Source: Gammaproteobacteria bacterium (GTDB lineage: Bacteria > Pseudomonadota > Gammaproteobacteria > Arenicellales > Spongiicolonaceae). From it: DNA of 36,673 bases. Where the stretch lies: the NCBI GenBank assembly GCA_028817275.1, contig JAPPPZ010000123.1, positions 1 through 36,673 of the forward strand, read 5' to 3'. Positions 23,309 through 32,206 of this stretch are shown in pieces (position 1 is the first letter of the stretch; every line of letters begins with the position of its first letter). Under the pieces are notes generated by a model. It saw only the letters and a program-made list of their open reading frames with translations, had not been told where the DNA came from and did no database searches. A program made the position numbers and the translations under genes.

Positions 23309-23358
23309 CATCCCAAAATTGCCCCGGATTGCGCTAATATTAGAATCTCATCCCAAAA
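23309..23358. promoter_or_regulatory. Candidate Lrp operator: palindrome flanked by direct repeats
   Basis: The perfect palindrome CTAATATTAG is at 23334-23343. It is flanked by two copies of CATCCCAAAA (23309-23318 and 23349-23358), which start exactly 40 bp apart, about four helical turns. A -10-like TAGAAT (23341-23346) overlaps the palindrome, so binding could repress the lrp-type gene and its divergent neighbour. Autoregulation is common in the Lrp/AsnC family. Confidence 0.45.
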
Positions 23359-23365
23359 AATGCAC

Positions 23366-23827
23366 ATGTTAGACCGCAAAGACAAGCGCATTCTGGAATG
23401 CCTGCAGGAGGACGCCTCGGTACCGCTGGCGGCGCTGGCGGAAACCGTGGGGCTGACCCGCAACCCGTGCTGGCGGCGGGTGCAGAAGTTGCAGGCCGAC
23501 GGTATCATCCGCAAAACGGTGGCGCTGGTGGACCAGCAGCAAGTCGGACTCGGCATCACCGTGTTCGTGCATATCCGCACCAACAACCACAGCAAGGAAT
23601 GGCTGCAGCGGTTTGCCAAAGTGGTTAACGCCATCCCGGAAGTGGTGGACTTCTACCGCATGAGCGGCGATGTGGACTACATGCTGAAGGTCGTGACCTC
23701 GTCCATGGAGGCCTACGATGCGGTTTACAAACGCATGATTGAAAGCATCGACATTTACGACGTCAGTTCCTACTTCGCCATGGAAAAAATCAAAAACACC
23801 ACGGCACTGCCGCTGGGGCATTTGTGA
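23366..23827 (+). CDS. Lrp/AsnC-family transcriptional regulator
   Basis: A 153-aa regulator. The N-terminal helix-turn-helix is MLDRKDKRILECLQEDASVP to LAETVGLTRNPCWRRVQKL (residues 1-50). The C-terminal RAM/AsnC ligand domain includes FVHIRTNNHSKEW, VVDFYRMSGDVDYMLKVV and the TTALPL end motif. These proteins form octamers that respond to amino acids. The start is the second of two close ATGs (23360 and 23366); MLDRKDKRIL is the family N terminus. The gene sits alone, divergent from the DUF6356 gene, downstream of a palindrome that may be its own operator. Its effector cannot be read from the sequence. Confidence 0.92.
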   Translation: MLDRKDKRILECLQEDASVPLAALAETVGLTRNPCWRRVQKLQADGIIRKTVALVDQQQVGLGITVFVHIRTNNHSKEWLQRFAKVVNAIPEVVDFYRMSGDVDYMLKVVTSSMEAYDAVYKRMIESIDIYDVSSYFAMEKIKNTTALPLGHL

Positions 23828-23944
23828 GGGTTGGGGAAATTGGAAGAATTGCCACCGGGGATGCGAGGGTGGCGGTGGACAGCGGTGTCTCGGGGCGGGG
23901 GCGGGTGTCCACCTGTAACGCCGGCATTTCCGTTGACGTGCCAT

Positions 23945-23968
23945 GCAAAAAATACAGGTGTTTTTTGC
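23945..23968 (+). terminator. GCAAAAAA / TTTTTTGC hairpin after the Lrp gene
   Basis: An 8-bp perfect stem GCAAAAAA/TTTTTTGC with an 8-nt loop lies 118 nt after the regulator stop and just before the rdgB fragment. The stem is mostly A-T, so it would be weak as a terminator. It shares the 12-mer AAAAAATACAGG with the sequence just after the intact rdgB (29157-29168). Confidence 0.3.
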
Positions 23969-23974
23969 GAGGAT

Positions 23975-24124
23975 GGTGAGGGCGGCTTCGGCTACGACCG
24001 GGTGTTGTTTGTGCCGCAACAAAACTGCGCCGCCGCCCAACTCAGCGCCGCCGGCAAAAACCGCCTAAGCCACCGCGCCCGCGCTTTCGGCGAATTAAAA
24101 CAACGCCTGGCCGGCGTTATCTGA
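23975..24124 (+). pseudogene. 3' fragment of rdgB (partial duplicate of the gene at 28519)
   Basis: Bases 23975-24113 match 28990-29128, the 3' part of the intact rdgB, with about 8 mismatches in 139 by hand alignment (near 94%). The reading frame is still open to a TGA at 24124 and would give FGYDRVLFVPQQN to [18 protein letters not shown], but the first two-thirds of the enzyme, including the substrate and metal residues, are missing. The rest of the gene-free stretch 23828-24183 holds a long-loop inverted repeat (23874-23881 / 23906-23913), an A6/T6 hairpin (23945-23968) and the promoter of the next gene. Confidence 0.8.
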
Positions 24125-24141
24125 GCGCACCGGGGGAAAAC

Positions 24142-24150
24142 TGCTATACT
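24142..24150 (+). promoter_or_regulatory. Extended -10 promoter TGCTATACT for the restriction-modification gene
   Basis: TGCTATACT with hexamer 24145-24150 lies 33 nt before the ATG at 24184. Unlike the leaderless examples, the leader here contains a strong Shine-Dalgarno GGGAGGA (24170-24176), showing that the same promoter type is used with both start modes. Confidence 0.65.
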
Positions 24151-24183
24151 GAGAAAAACGGGCGCACCCGGGAGGAATCACCA

Positions 24184-27093
24184 ATGAACAAAGGACATAA
24201 GACTGTGGAAACGACTCTCAATACTTGCCTGGCTGAACTGTTGCGCGGACATGGCTTGGATGCGGAACCTGAGCGGAGTTTAACTGAGCCGCGCCGCGCC
24301 CAACTTGATGTGGTGGTGAGCCGGGACACGGACTGCGTCGTGATTGAATGTGAATTTGCGCCGGCCCGGACGGTGCGCGATGACGCCGCAAGCCGCCTGA
24401 CCCGCCCGCCGCTTGCCTACCAGAAACTTTCGGTGCGCAGTGTTTTTGCCCTGGTGTATCCGGAACGTTTCCGCGATATCGAGCGCAGCGATGACCTGAG
24501 GCGTGAATTAATCCGCGCAGATGACCTTAAATTTGCCATTGGCCACCGCGGCCTCGAAGTGGACGCGCATTGGGAGGAGCGGGACATGGTTTGGCAGGAG
24601 GAAACCACCGGCGGGGTGTCCGACTTGGCGGATGCGCTTCTGAATTGGTGGAGCCAGTCCGACCCCGGGGCGGCGTCCATTGAAAAAATCGTCACTGCCC
24701 TGGGCCGCGCGGTTTCGCTGGCGGCGGACAAGATTGAACAGGCGCAAAACAACCCGCTGGCCGAGAACACCGCCCCGGAGGACGAAGCCGCCAGCGTGTC
24801 CGCGCTGGTGTGGGCCAATGCGATGATTTTTCAGGAGTTGCTCGCGAGCAACCTGCGCGGCCACAACATCCCGCGGCCGGTTTCTTCACCGGCCAAATTG
24901 GCCGTGCAGTGGGAGGAAATACTCAAGATAAACTGGTGGCCCATCTTCCACACCGCGCGCCTCGCGCTCAGCAACACGCCGGCGCCACAAAACCGGGAGG
25001 CCATTGAACTGCTTCTGCCGGCGGTGCAAGAGGTGGTGGAATCCGGCATCGCCACCAGCCACGACATCGCCGGGCGGGTTTTTCACCGCCTGCTGGACTC
25101 GCGCAAATTTCTCGCCACAAATTACACCACCATTTCCGCGGCGGTGTTGCTGGCCGCGCTGGCGTTTGACCCGGAGCGCTGGAAGCACGTGGACTGGGCC
25201 GACCCGCAGGCAGTCGGCAAACTGAAAATTTTCGACCCGGCCTGCGGCACCGGGACTCTGTTACTGGCGTCCATGCAGGAAGTGCTGCGCCGGCACCGCC
25301 GCGCCGGCGGTGATCCGGCGGCGGTGACCAAAGACCTGCTGGAAAAAGTCATCCACGGCTACGATGTGGTGCCGGCCGCAGTCCACTTGACCGCCGCAAC
25401 TTTGGCCATGAGCGAAACCGGGCAAGTGGTCAAGGAGATGCCGCTTTATGTCATGCCCCACGATGTGGCGCCCGACCGCGACAACAAAAAAGTCGTTGTC
25501 CCGCGGCTTGGCAGTCTGGATTTCCTGCATGGCTCAAAGGCGGCCGTAAAAACCATGTTCAGCGGCGAGGGTGACGCCGGGCGGCGCACCGGCAGCGGGG
25601 AATTGGTTCACGACGTTGACCTGCCAAACAACCCCGACTTAATCATCCAAAATCCCCCCTACACCCGCGCCGGCGGCCCCGGGGATGCAAAAAACACCGA
25701 CTGGAATCCGTTGTTCGGCTCGCTGCTTTCCAAAAGCGACGTGGAAAAGATGCAGAAAGAACTGCGCGACCGCCTCACGGGGACGCCGGCCAGTTTATAC
25801 GCCGGGCTCGGCTCCGCCTTTGCCTGCCTTGCCGATGAAAGAATTGCCCGGGAGCGGCGCGTTGCGTTTGTGCTTCCCGCCACCGTTCTCAGCGGCAGCC
25901 GCTGGGCCGCCATCCGCCGCATGTTTCTGCAGAAATACGAAATTGACTGGGTGGTGGTCAGCCACGACGGCCGCCACCGTTCCCACAAAAAAGGATTCCC
26001 CGGCCGCCGGTATGTCGGTTTTTCCGAATCCACCCGCATTGCGGAAACTTTAATTCTCGCCACCAAAGTGCAAACAATCGATTCCGGGCATCAAGTTCGC
26101 TTTGTTAACTTGCGCCACAATCCCGACCATCCTTTTGAGGCGGCGGCCGTTGGCCGGCACCTGCTGGAAAAGCCAAACGCCGATGAAATTTCCACCGGGC
26201 AGAAAGTGTGGGGGGAAATTGTGCGCGTTCCTCAGGCCGACATCCCCAAGGGCGCGCCGTGGTCGGCGACGGCTTTTATGCAGACCAGAATTTATGACGC
26301 CGCGTGTGCGCTGCTTGACGGTGAATTGCATCTCGGCGTCGACACGGTTATTCGTGTTCCTGTTGCGCCGTTGGGGGGCATTGCCGCAATCGGCCCCTAT
26401 CACATGCAGATTAAAAACCCCAAATACGGCGCTTTTAAGATTGTTGAAACCGGCAACGCAACACGACTCGGTGAGCCGGCGCTTTGGCACCACAAATCTG
26501 AGGAAATCCGCACCCTCACGCCCAAGGCCAATGCGCGCTTGCAAGTCCGCGCCGGCCGCCGAAACCGCGCGAAAGAAATGCTGCGGCGGGCCGGGCATTT
26601 GCAACTCGCAAGTGTACTTGGCCATGCGCCGCAACGGTTTGCCGCGGTGCGCACCGGGGAAGACATGCTCGGCGTGAGTTCCTGGATTACGCTGTTGATT
26701 AAACATGACGGCGAAGAAAACCTCCTTGCGGCCATGGAAAAAACCCTGGCGCTGTGGCTGAACAGTACGCCGGGTTTAATTTTGCGGATTTTCCATGCCA
26801 ACCGCCCTTATCTTGGGCGCAGCGGGATGCCCCACGAACTGGCGCGGACTTTTCCGGTGCTGGATGTGGCAAAACTGCCTGCGGAAAAACTCGCCGCCGG
26901 CGCGGCGCTGTTTGATGAACTGGCCGGCCGGGAATTCCAGGGATTTGCCCGGATGGACACCGATGAAAACCGCCGCAAATTGAACGAGGGGCTCCTCACC
27001 GACGTCCTCGGCGCGCCGGCGGCGGCCAAAACCGCAATGCGAAAACTCACCGCCCAACTCAAAGCCGAGCCGACCATCACCGCCCGCCACTGA
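24184..27093 (+). CDS. Single-polypeptide restriction-modification enzyme (Type IIG-like)
   Basis: A 969-aa protein combining nuclease, methyltransferase and probable target recognition. Residues 1-110 form a PD-(D/E)XK-like domain: D42 in QLDVVV, then IECEFAPA with E55 and E57, where the usual ExK is ExE. The middle is an N6-adenine methyltransferase with motif I DPACGTGT (D351) and motif IV NPPY (490-493), the order of Eco57I-type enzymes. The C-terminal third has no clear motif and is the likely target-recognition region. In Type IIG enzymes one chain both methylates and cuts one site. No separate specificity or nuclease gene is present. Composition is somewhat less GC-rich than the flanks. 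Strong Shine-Dalgarno sequence and own promoter; convergent with gmk. It is flanked on the left by a truncated rdgB. Confidence 0.85.
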   Translation: MNKGHKTVETTLNTCLAELLRGHGLDAEPERSLTEPRRAQLDVVVSRDTDCVVIECEFAPARTVRDDAASRLTRPPLAYQKLSVRSVFALVYPERFRDIERSDDLRRELIRADDLKFAIGHRGLEVDAHWEERDMVWQEETTGGVSDLADALLNWWSQSDPGAASIEKIVTALGRAVSLAADKIEQAQNNPLAENTAPEDEAASVSALVWANAMIFQELLASNLRGHNIPRPVSSPAKLAVQWEEILKINWWPIFHTARLALSNTPAPQNREAIELLLPAVQEVVESGIATSHDIAGRVFHRLLDSRKFLATNYTTISAAVLLAALAFDPERWKHVDWADPQAVGKLKIFDPACGTGTLLLASMQEVLRRHRRAGGDPAAVTKDLLEKVIHGYDVVPAAVHLTAATLAMSETGQVVKEMPLYVMPHDVAPDRDNKKVVVPRLGSLDFLHGSKAAVKTMFSGEGDAGRRTGSGELVHDVDLPNNPDLIIQNPPYTRAGGPGDAKNTDWNPLFGSLLSKSDVEKMQKELRDRLTGTPASLYAGLGSAFACLADERIARERRVAFVLPATVLSGSRWAAIRRMFLQKYEIDWVVVSHDGRHRSHKKGFPGRRYVGFSESTRIAETLILATKVQTIDSGHQVRFVNLRHNPDHPFEAAAVGRHLLEKPNADEISTGQKVWGEIVRVPQADIPKGAPWSATAFMQTRIYDAACALLDGELHLGVDTVIRVPVAPLGGIAAIGPYHMQIKNPKYGAFKIVETGNATRLGEPALWHHKSEEIRTLTPKANARLQVRAGRRNRAKEMLRRAGHLQLASVLGHAPQRFAAVRTGEDMLGVSSWITLLIKHDGEENLLAAMEKTLALWLNSTPGLILRIFHANRPYLGRSGMPHELARTFPVLDVAKLPAEKLAAGAALFDELAGREFQGFARMDTDENRRKLNEGLLTDVLGAPAAAKTAMRKLTAQLKAEPTITARH

Positions 27094-27158
27094 AGCCATT
27101 TAACATCCCGCCGCAAGTGGGTTGGGGGGAATATACCAGCGGGTGGGGGTGATGGCAA

Positions 27159-27785
27159 CTATGGTTTGGTCAGGTGGCGGGCGAGGGTGATGGCTTTGGT
27201 GCGGGCGGCGTCATTCGGCGGGGCGCGGTCTACGACCACCGCTTTGATGCGGGCGAGGGCGGAGTGGAAGTCGTCATTTATGATGAGGTGCGGGAATTCT
27301 TTGTGGTGCGCAATCTCGGCGCGGGCTTTTTGCATGCGGCGGGCGATGGTTTCGGGGGCGTCCTGGCCGCGGGTTTTGAGCCGCTCGGCGAGGGCGGAGC
27401 GGGATGGCGGCAGAATAAAAATCCCCACCGCATCGGGCCTGGCGGCGCGAACCTGGCGCGCGCCCTGCCAGTCAATTTCCAGAATGACATCGCGCCCGGC
27501 GCGGTGGTGGCGTTCCACCTCGGCGCGCGCGGTGCCGTAGCGGTGGCCGAACACTTTGGCATGTTCCACAAAGGCGCCGGCCTCGGCCATGGCGCGGAAT
27601 TTTTTTTCGTCCACGAAATAATAATGCCGGCCGTCCGCCTCCCCCGGGCGCGGCGGGCGGGTGGTGTGGGAAACCGAGATGGCCACCGTGGCATGCTTCT
27701 CCGCCAGGGCGCGGGTCAAACTGGTTTTGCCGGCGCCCGACGGCGCGGCGACGATGAACAGCATCGGCGGTCTGTGTTTTTCCAC
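27159..27785 (-). CDS. gmk: Guanylate kinase
   Basis: The enzyme phosphorylates GMP to GDP with ATP, essential for nucleotide supply. The P-loop is [10 protein letters not shown] at the N terminus, followed by [21 protein letters not shown], the GMP-binding segment, then [11 protein letters not shown] and [14 protein letters not shown]. At 208 aa (GTG start) it has the normal length. I chose the GTG at 27785 because TGTTATACA, a weak extended -10, lies 6 nt upstream as in the other leaderless genes. An ATG at 27764 would leave only one residue before LFIVAAPSG and is possible. It is divergent from rph with 23 nt between starts. Confidence 0.95.
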   Translation of the reverse strand: MEKHRPPMLFIVAAPSGAGKTSLTRALAEKHATVAISVSHTTRPPRPGEADGRHYYFVDEKKFRAMAEAGAFVEHAKVFGHRYGTARAEVERHHRAGRDVILEIDWQGARQVRAARPDAVGIFILPPSRSALAERLKTRGQDAPETIARRMQKARAEIAHHKEFPHLIINDDFHSALARIKAVVVDRAPPNDAARTKAITLARHLTKP

Positions 27786-27791
27786 GCGGTT

Positions 27792-27799
27792 TGTATAAC
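27792..27799. promoter_or_regulatory. Overlapping divergent -10 boxes of gmk and rph
   Basis: In the 23-nt gap, TATAAC (27794-27799, plus strand, 9 nt before the rph ATG) and TATACA (27797-27792, minus strand, 6 nt before the gmk GTG) overlap by 4 bp. RNA polymerase could not occupy both at once. A second plus-strand candidate, CATAAT (27799-27804), lies only 4 nt from the ATG. Confidence 0.45.
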
Positions 27800-27808
27800 A
27801 TAATCGCC

Positions 27809-28518
<710 letters not shown>

Positions 28519-28522
<4 letters not shown>

Positions 28523-29157
28523 AAAAAGCCGTGCTCGCCACCGCCAACCCCGGCAAGTTGCGCGAGATACGGCAATTGCTGTCCGGCCTGCCGCTGGCGC
28601 TGAGCGCGCAAAGTGAACACGGCCTCAGCGGCGCTGATGAAGTGGGCGCGACTTTCATTGAAAACGCGCTGCTCAAAGCGCGCCACGCCGCCGCCGCCAC
28701 CGGCCTCGCCGCCATTGCCGATGATTCGGGCCTGGAAGTTGACATCCTGGGCGGCGCGCCGGGCATTCACTCGGCGCGCTACGCCGGCCCCGGTGCAGGT
28801 GACGCCGACAACCGCGCCAAATTAATGCGCGCGCTGGCGGCGGCCGGCGGTGAGGGCGAGGGTGAGGCCGGCGGCAAAAAATTCCCGGCGCGGTTTCGCT
28901 GTGTCGCCGTTTTTCTCCCCGCCGCCATGCACCCGGCGCCGCTGGTGGCGGAGGGCGTGTGGCACGGTTTTGTGCGCGCGCGCGCGGAGGGTGAGGGCGG
29001 CTTCGGCTACGACCCGGTGTTTTTTGTGCCGCAAAAAAACTGCACCGCCGCCCAACTCAGCGCCGCCGACAAAAACCAACTCAGCCACCGCGCCCGCGCT
29101 TTCGGCGAATTAAAACAACGCCTGGCCGCCGCCGGCGCCATCTTGTCCTCACCCTGA
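28519..29157 (+). CDS. rdgB: dITP/XTP pyrophosphatase (non-canonical purine NTPase)
   Basis: The product removes dITP, ITP and XTP from the nucleotide pool by hydrolysis to the monophosphate. Family motifs: [16 protein letters not shown] at the N terminus, [24 protein letters not shown] in the centre (the second Asp of ADDSG is the expected base/metal ligand), [14 protein letters not shown] and [15 protein letters not shown]. The length, 212 aa, is slightly above the usual ~197 because of a Gly/Glu-rich insert near residue 112 and an extended C terminus. It is coupled to rph by a 4-nt overlap. A decayed copy of its 3' end is at 23975-24124. Followed by AAAAAATACAGG and the next operon. Confidence 0.96.
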
Positions 29158-29225
29158 AAAAATACAGGAATACTACCCGCCCGCCGGATTTGGCAAATAA
29201 TCTTTTTTTACAGGAGGACAAGCCG

Positions 29226-29618
29226 ATGAAAATGATTCATTCCATGGTGCGGGTGCGCCATTTGGACAAGTCGCTTGAGTTTTACCGCAAGGCGCTGGGG
29301 CTGGAGGTGGCCGAGCGGCTGGATTTTGACGATTTCACGCTGGTTTACCTGCGCAGCGCGGAGAGCGATTTTGAGTTGGAACTCACCTGGAACAAAAACC
29401 AGGAACAGAACTACGACCTCGGTGGGGGTTACGGCCACCTGGCATGTTCCACCGATGACCTTGACGCCGCGCACCGGCGCATGCAGGAAGCCGGCATCGG
29501 CCCCGCCGACATCAAGGAATTCTTTCGCGACGGCGTTCTGCTGGCGCGGTTTTTCTTCATTCAGGACCCGGACGGATACAAGATTGAGGTTCTGCAGCGG
29601 CACGGCCGCTACCTGTAA
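29226..29618 (+). CDS. gloA: Glyoxalase I-like VOC metalloenzyme (GloA family)
   Basis: A 130-aa protein aligning end to end with lactoylglutathione lyase, which isomerises the methylglyoxal-glutathione adduct. The four metal ligands are present: H5 (MKMIHSMVRV), E52 (LELTWN), H71 (YGHLA) and E121 (DPDGYKIEVL), close to E. coli GloA H5, E56, H74, E122. The start ATG follows a perfect AGGAGG (29213-29218). An earlier in-frame start at 29190 lies upstream of the Shine-Dalgarno sequence and is rejected. It is the first gene of a three-gene run with strong ribosome sites, ahead of a Tat-exported protein and a GMC oxidoreductase. Confidence 0.88.
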   Translation: MKMIHSMVRVRHLDKSLEFYRKALGLEVAERLDFDDFTLVYLRSAESDFELELTWNKNQEQNYDLGGGYGHLACSTDDLDAAHRRMQEAGIGPADIKEFFRDGVLLARFFFIQDPDGYKIEVLQRHGRYL

Positions 29619-29642
29619 CCAACAACCAACCGGAGGAACCAC

Positions 29643-30143
29643 ATGAGCATTCTGGAAAACCAATCCCGCCGGGCGTTCATCCGCAAAACCGGGCTGCTGC
29701 TGACCGGCACCACGGCTTACACCGTTGTTCCGAACTTTGCCTGGGCGCAGGGTGATTCGCGGGTGGAAACGCTGGCGGCGCTAAGCCGCGCGCTGTTTCC
29801 CCACCGCCATGTTCCGCAAAAGTATTACCTGGCATGCGCCCAGGGGCTGGTGGACAAGGCCGCCGGTGATTCCGCGCTGGCGGAATTGCTTGACCGGGGA
29901 ATCGCCCGGCTGGATGCGGTGTATTCCCGGCCGTTCATGGAACTGGACGAGGAAAGCCGGCTGCTGGCCATGCAGCGGGTGCACAAGTCGGAGTTCTTCG
30001 GCAGCGTGCGCGGCCATGCGATTGTGGGCCTCTACAACATTCCCGGCATCTGGAAATACTTCGGTTATCCGGGGCCTTCCTTTTCCCAGGGCGGATATCT
30101 CAACCGCGGGCTTGACGATATCTTCTGGCTGAACGACGTGTAA
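29643..30143 (+). CDS. Tat-exported small subunit of a GMC dehydrogenase (gluconate 2-dehydrogenase subunit 3-like)
   Basis: A 166-aa protein with a twin-arginine signal, SRRAFIRKT (R9, R10), then hydrophobic LLLTGTTAYTVV and cleavage near AWA. The mature part has a helical fold with VETLAALSRALFPHR at its start and GLYNIPGIWKYFGYPGPSF near the end, the pattern of the gluconate 2-dehydrogenase subunit 3 family. Such subunits accompany the flavoprotein and carry it, folded, through the Tat pore, because the large subunit lacks its own signal. Start ATG with GGAGG 7 nt upstream. The next gene, 21 nt on, is the flavoprotein. Confidence 0.85.
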   Translation: MSILENQSRRAFIRKTGLLLTGTTAYTVVPNFAWAQGDSRVETLAALSRALFPHRHVPQKYYLACAQGLVDKAAGDSALAELLDRGIARLDAVYSRPFMELDEESRLLAMQRVHKSEFFGSVRGHAIVGLYNIPGIWKYFGYPGPSFSQGGYLNRGLDDIFWLNDV

Positions 30144-30164
30144 CGCGCCCGGAGGTGCAGAACA

Positions 30165-31736
30165 ATGAAAAAATACCGGCACTCAGATAAAAGCGTGGTC
30201 GTTGTCATCGGCTCCGGCGCCGGCGGCGGCACCCTGGCCAATGAACTGGCCCAGAAGGGCGTGGATGTTGTCTGCCTCGAGGCGGGCGGCCACCTTGACT
30301 GGAAAACCGATTTTGTCAACGACGAGTGGGAAATGTTTTCCCGCACCGCGTGGCTTGACAAGCGCACCACCTCCGGCAACTGGAGGGTGGCCAGGGATTT
30401 TCCCAATCTGCCGGCGTGGATATGCAAGACGGTCGGCGGCACCACCTTGCACTGGGCCGGGGCCAGTTTGCGCTTTCAGAAGCACGAGTGGAAGGCGCGC
30501 AGCAATTACGGCGCCATCGACGGCGCCAACCTGCTGGACTGGCCCATCCGCCCGGGCGAGATGAAAAAATACTACGCCAGCGCCGAGGACAAGATGGGCA
30601 TCACCCGCACCAACAACATCCCCGGACTGCCGGCCAGCAACAACTTCAAAGTGTTTGAGGCCGGGGCCAAACGCCTGGGCTACAAAGAGGTGCACACCGG
30701 CCGCATGGCGATTAACTCGCAGCCGCGCGACGGGCGCGGCGCCTGCCGGCAACTCGGGTTCTGTTTCCAGGGCTGCCGCATGGGCGCCAAGTGGTCCACG
30801 CTTTATGTGGACATCACCAAGGCCGCGCAGACCGACCATTTTGAATTGCGCCCGCAGTCCACCGTCGTGCAAATCACCCATGACCGGGCGGGCAAAGTGG
30901 ACGGTGTTGTGTACCACGACGCCGATGGCGTCCAGCAGCGCCAGTCGGCGCGCGCGGTCTGCGTTGCCGGCAACTCCATTGAAAGCCCGCGCCTGCTGCT
31001 TCACTCGGCCAGTGCCATGTTTCCCGATGGACTGGCCAACTCCTCCGGCCAGGTCGGGCGCAACTACATGCGCCACACCACCGGCTCGGTCTACGGCATC
31101 TTTGACAACCCGGTGCATATGTACCGCGGCACCACCATGGCCGGGATTTGCATGGACGAGGCGCGCCACGACACTTCGCGCGGCTTTGCCGGCGGCTTTG
31201 AACTGGAGACGCTGTCCCTGGGCCTGCCTTTTATGGCGGCGTTCCTGAACCCCGGCGCCTGGGGCCGCGACTTCACCGGGATGATGGACAACTACCCGAA
31301 CATGGCCGGCATGTGGATTGTCGGCGAGGACATGCCGCAGGAGAACAACCGCATCACCCTGCATGCGCATGAAAAAGACCGCTTCGGCGTGCCCATTCCG
31401 AATGTGCATTTCGATGACCATCCCAACGACAACGCCATGCGCAACTACGCCTACAAAGCGGGCGGCGACATCTACCGTGCGGTGGGCGCGCGCCAGGTTG
31501 TGGAAACGCCGCCCTATCCGTCCACCCACAACATGGGCACCAACCGCATGTCTAAAAAAGCCCGGGACGGCGTGGTGAACCGCTGGGGGCAGTCGCACGA
31601 CATCGCCAACCTGTTCGTTTCCGACGGCAGCCAGTTCACCACCGGCGCCGCCGAGAACCCCACCCTCACCATCGTCGCCCTGGCCATCCGCCAGGCCGAC
31701 TACATCGCCGAACAGATGGCGAAAGGGAATATTTAA
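30165..31736 (+). CDS. GMC oxidoreductase, flavoprotein subunit of a periplasmic dehydrogenase
   Basis: A 523-aa FAD enzyme: dinucleotide site [15 protein letters not shown] near residue 15, [18 protein letters not shown] (FAD-binding loop), [15 protein letters not shown], and the C-terminal [10 protein letters not shown] with the probable catalytic His at 455, then [19 protein letters not shown]. There is no signal peptide, so export is expected as a folded complex with the Tat-bearing small subunit upstream. Family members oxidise sugars or alcohols and usually pass electrons to a multihaem cytochrome c subunit; none is encoded here, and the operon ends at a terminator. The electron acceptor is therefore unknown. 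Strong GGAGG 9 nt before the ATG. Confidence 0.9.
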   Translation: MKKYRHSDKSVVVVIGSGAGGGTLANELAQKGVDVVCLEAGGHLDWKTDFVNDEWEMFSRTAWLDKRTTSGNWRVARDFPNLPAWICKTVGGTTLHWAGASLRFQKHEWKARSNYGAIDGANLLDWPIRPGEMKKYYASAEDKMGITRTNNIPGLPASNNFKVFEAGAKRLGYKEVHTGRMAINSQPRDGRGACRQLGFCFQGCRMGAKWSTLYVDITKAAQTDHFELRPQSTVVQITHDRAGKVDGVVYHDADGVQQRQSARAVCVAGNSIESPRLLLHSASAMFPDGLANSSGQVGRNYMRHTTGSVYGIFDNPVHMYRGTTMAGICMDEARHDTSRGFAGGFELETLSLGLPFMAAFLNPGAWGRDFTGMMDNYPNMAGMWIVGEDMPQENNRITLHAHEKDRFGVPIPNVHFDDHPNDNAMRNYAYKAGGDIYRAVGARQVVETPPYPSTHNMGTNRMSKKARDGVVNRWGQSHDIANLFVSDGSQFTTGAAENPTLTIVALAIRQADYIAEQMAKGNI

Positions 31737-31762
31737 CCTTTCGCCGCCGCCGGCTTCACTGC

Positions 31763-31793
31763 AAAAACGGCGCCTGTTGCGGGCGCCGTTTTT
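31763..31793. terminator. Strong bidirectional intrinsic terminator
   Basis: A perfect 12-bp stem, AAAAACGGCGCC (31763-31774) and GGCGCCGTTTTT (31782-31793), with a 7-nt loop and a T-run continuing to 31796. The A-run on the other arm makes it work in both directions: it lies 26 nt after the GMC stop and 8 nt beyond the stop of the convergent RHH gene. Confidence 0.92.
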
Positions 31794-31801
31794 TTTGCCG
31801 C

Positions 31802-32080
31802 TTAGAATTGCAGTTGGGCGTTGTGCTTGCAGTACTTGAGGCACCCGACCCGCAGCAGCGAGGAAAAATTCATGTCATCCCGGGTGCTTGCCTCGCAGGC
31901 CTCTTCGTACAGGCGGTTCAGCAGTTGCGGCGTTTTCATTCCCTCGGTCACCGCCACCGCGTCCAGAATGCGCCAGAAATAATTTTCCAGCCGCACGCTG
32001 GTGGCGTGGCCCATGATGCGCACCGCGCGCGTGGTGGATGTGTAGTCCTCTTTATGCTGGTTGGAAATAATCTGGCACAT
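31802..32080 (-). CDS. Ribbon-helix-helix domain protein (RHH_4-like)
   Basis: A 92-aa protein. Residues 27-60 fit a ribbon-helix-helix DNA-binding unit: [18 protein letters not shown] (strand and first helix) and [15 protein letters not shown] (second helix). The pattern SVRLExxFWxxLDxVA is that of the RHH_4 group found in Alpha- and Gammaproteobacteria. The C-terminal 30 residues include two Cys ([10 protein letters not shown]) of unknown role. The ATG at 32080 has GGGGAGG 7 nt upstream, so longer frames are rejected. It could be autoregulated through the AT-rich 126-bp region shared with upp; no toxin gene is adjacent. Confidence 0.82.
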   Translation of the reverse strand: MCQIISNQHKEDYTSTTRAVRIMGHATSVRLENYFWRILDAVAVTEGMKTPQLLNRLYEEACEASTRDDMNFSSLLRVGCLKYCKHNAQLQF

Positions 32081-32104
32081 CAGCCCGCCTCCCCGGTCAG
32101 GTTT

Positions 32105-32163
32105 AATATATTTCGCCCGCGAACACCGCACAAGCGGACAAGCGCCGCGGTTCACGGTATATT
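32105..32163. promoter_or_regulatory. AT-rich divergent promoter region between the RHH gene and upp
   Basis: Minus-strand TATATT (32110-32105) and plus-strand TATATT (32158-32163) are the best -10 candidates for the RHH gene and upp. They stand out in a GC-rich setting. The upp leader would be about 35 nt and has no Shine-Dalgarno sequence. No convincing -35 elements are visible. Confidence 0.4.
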
Positions 32164-32206
32164 TACCCCCGCCAACGCCCGCGGTCAACCGCCGGCCCCG
32201 CAGCCC

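Noticed and set aside
23828-24124. A separate small gene at 23831-24124
   Set aside because: Only the last third has homology, and it is a shifted copy of the rdgB 3' end. The first part has no ribosome site or family pattern, so I treat it as a decayed fragment.
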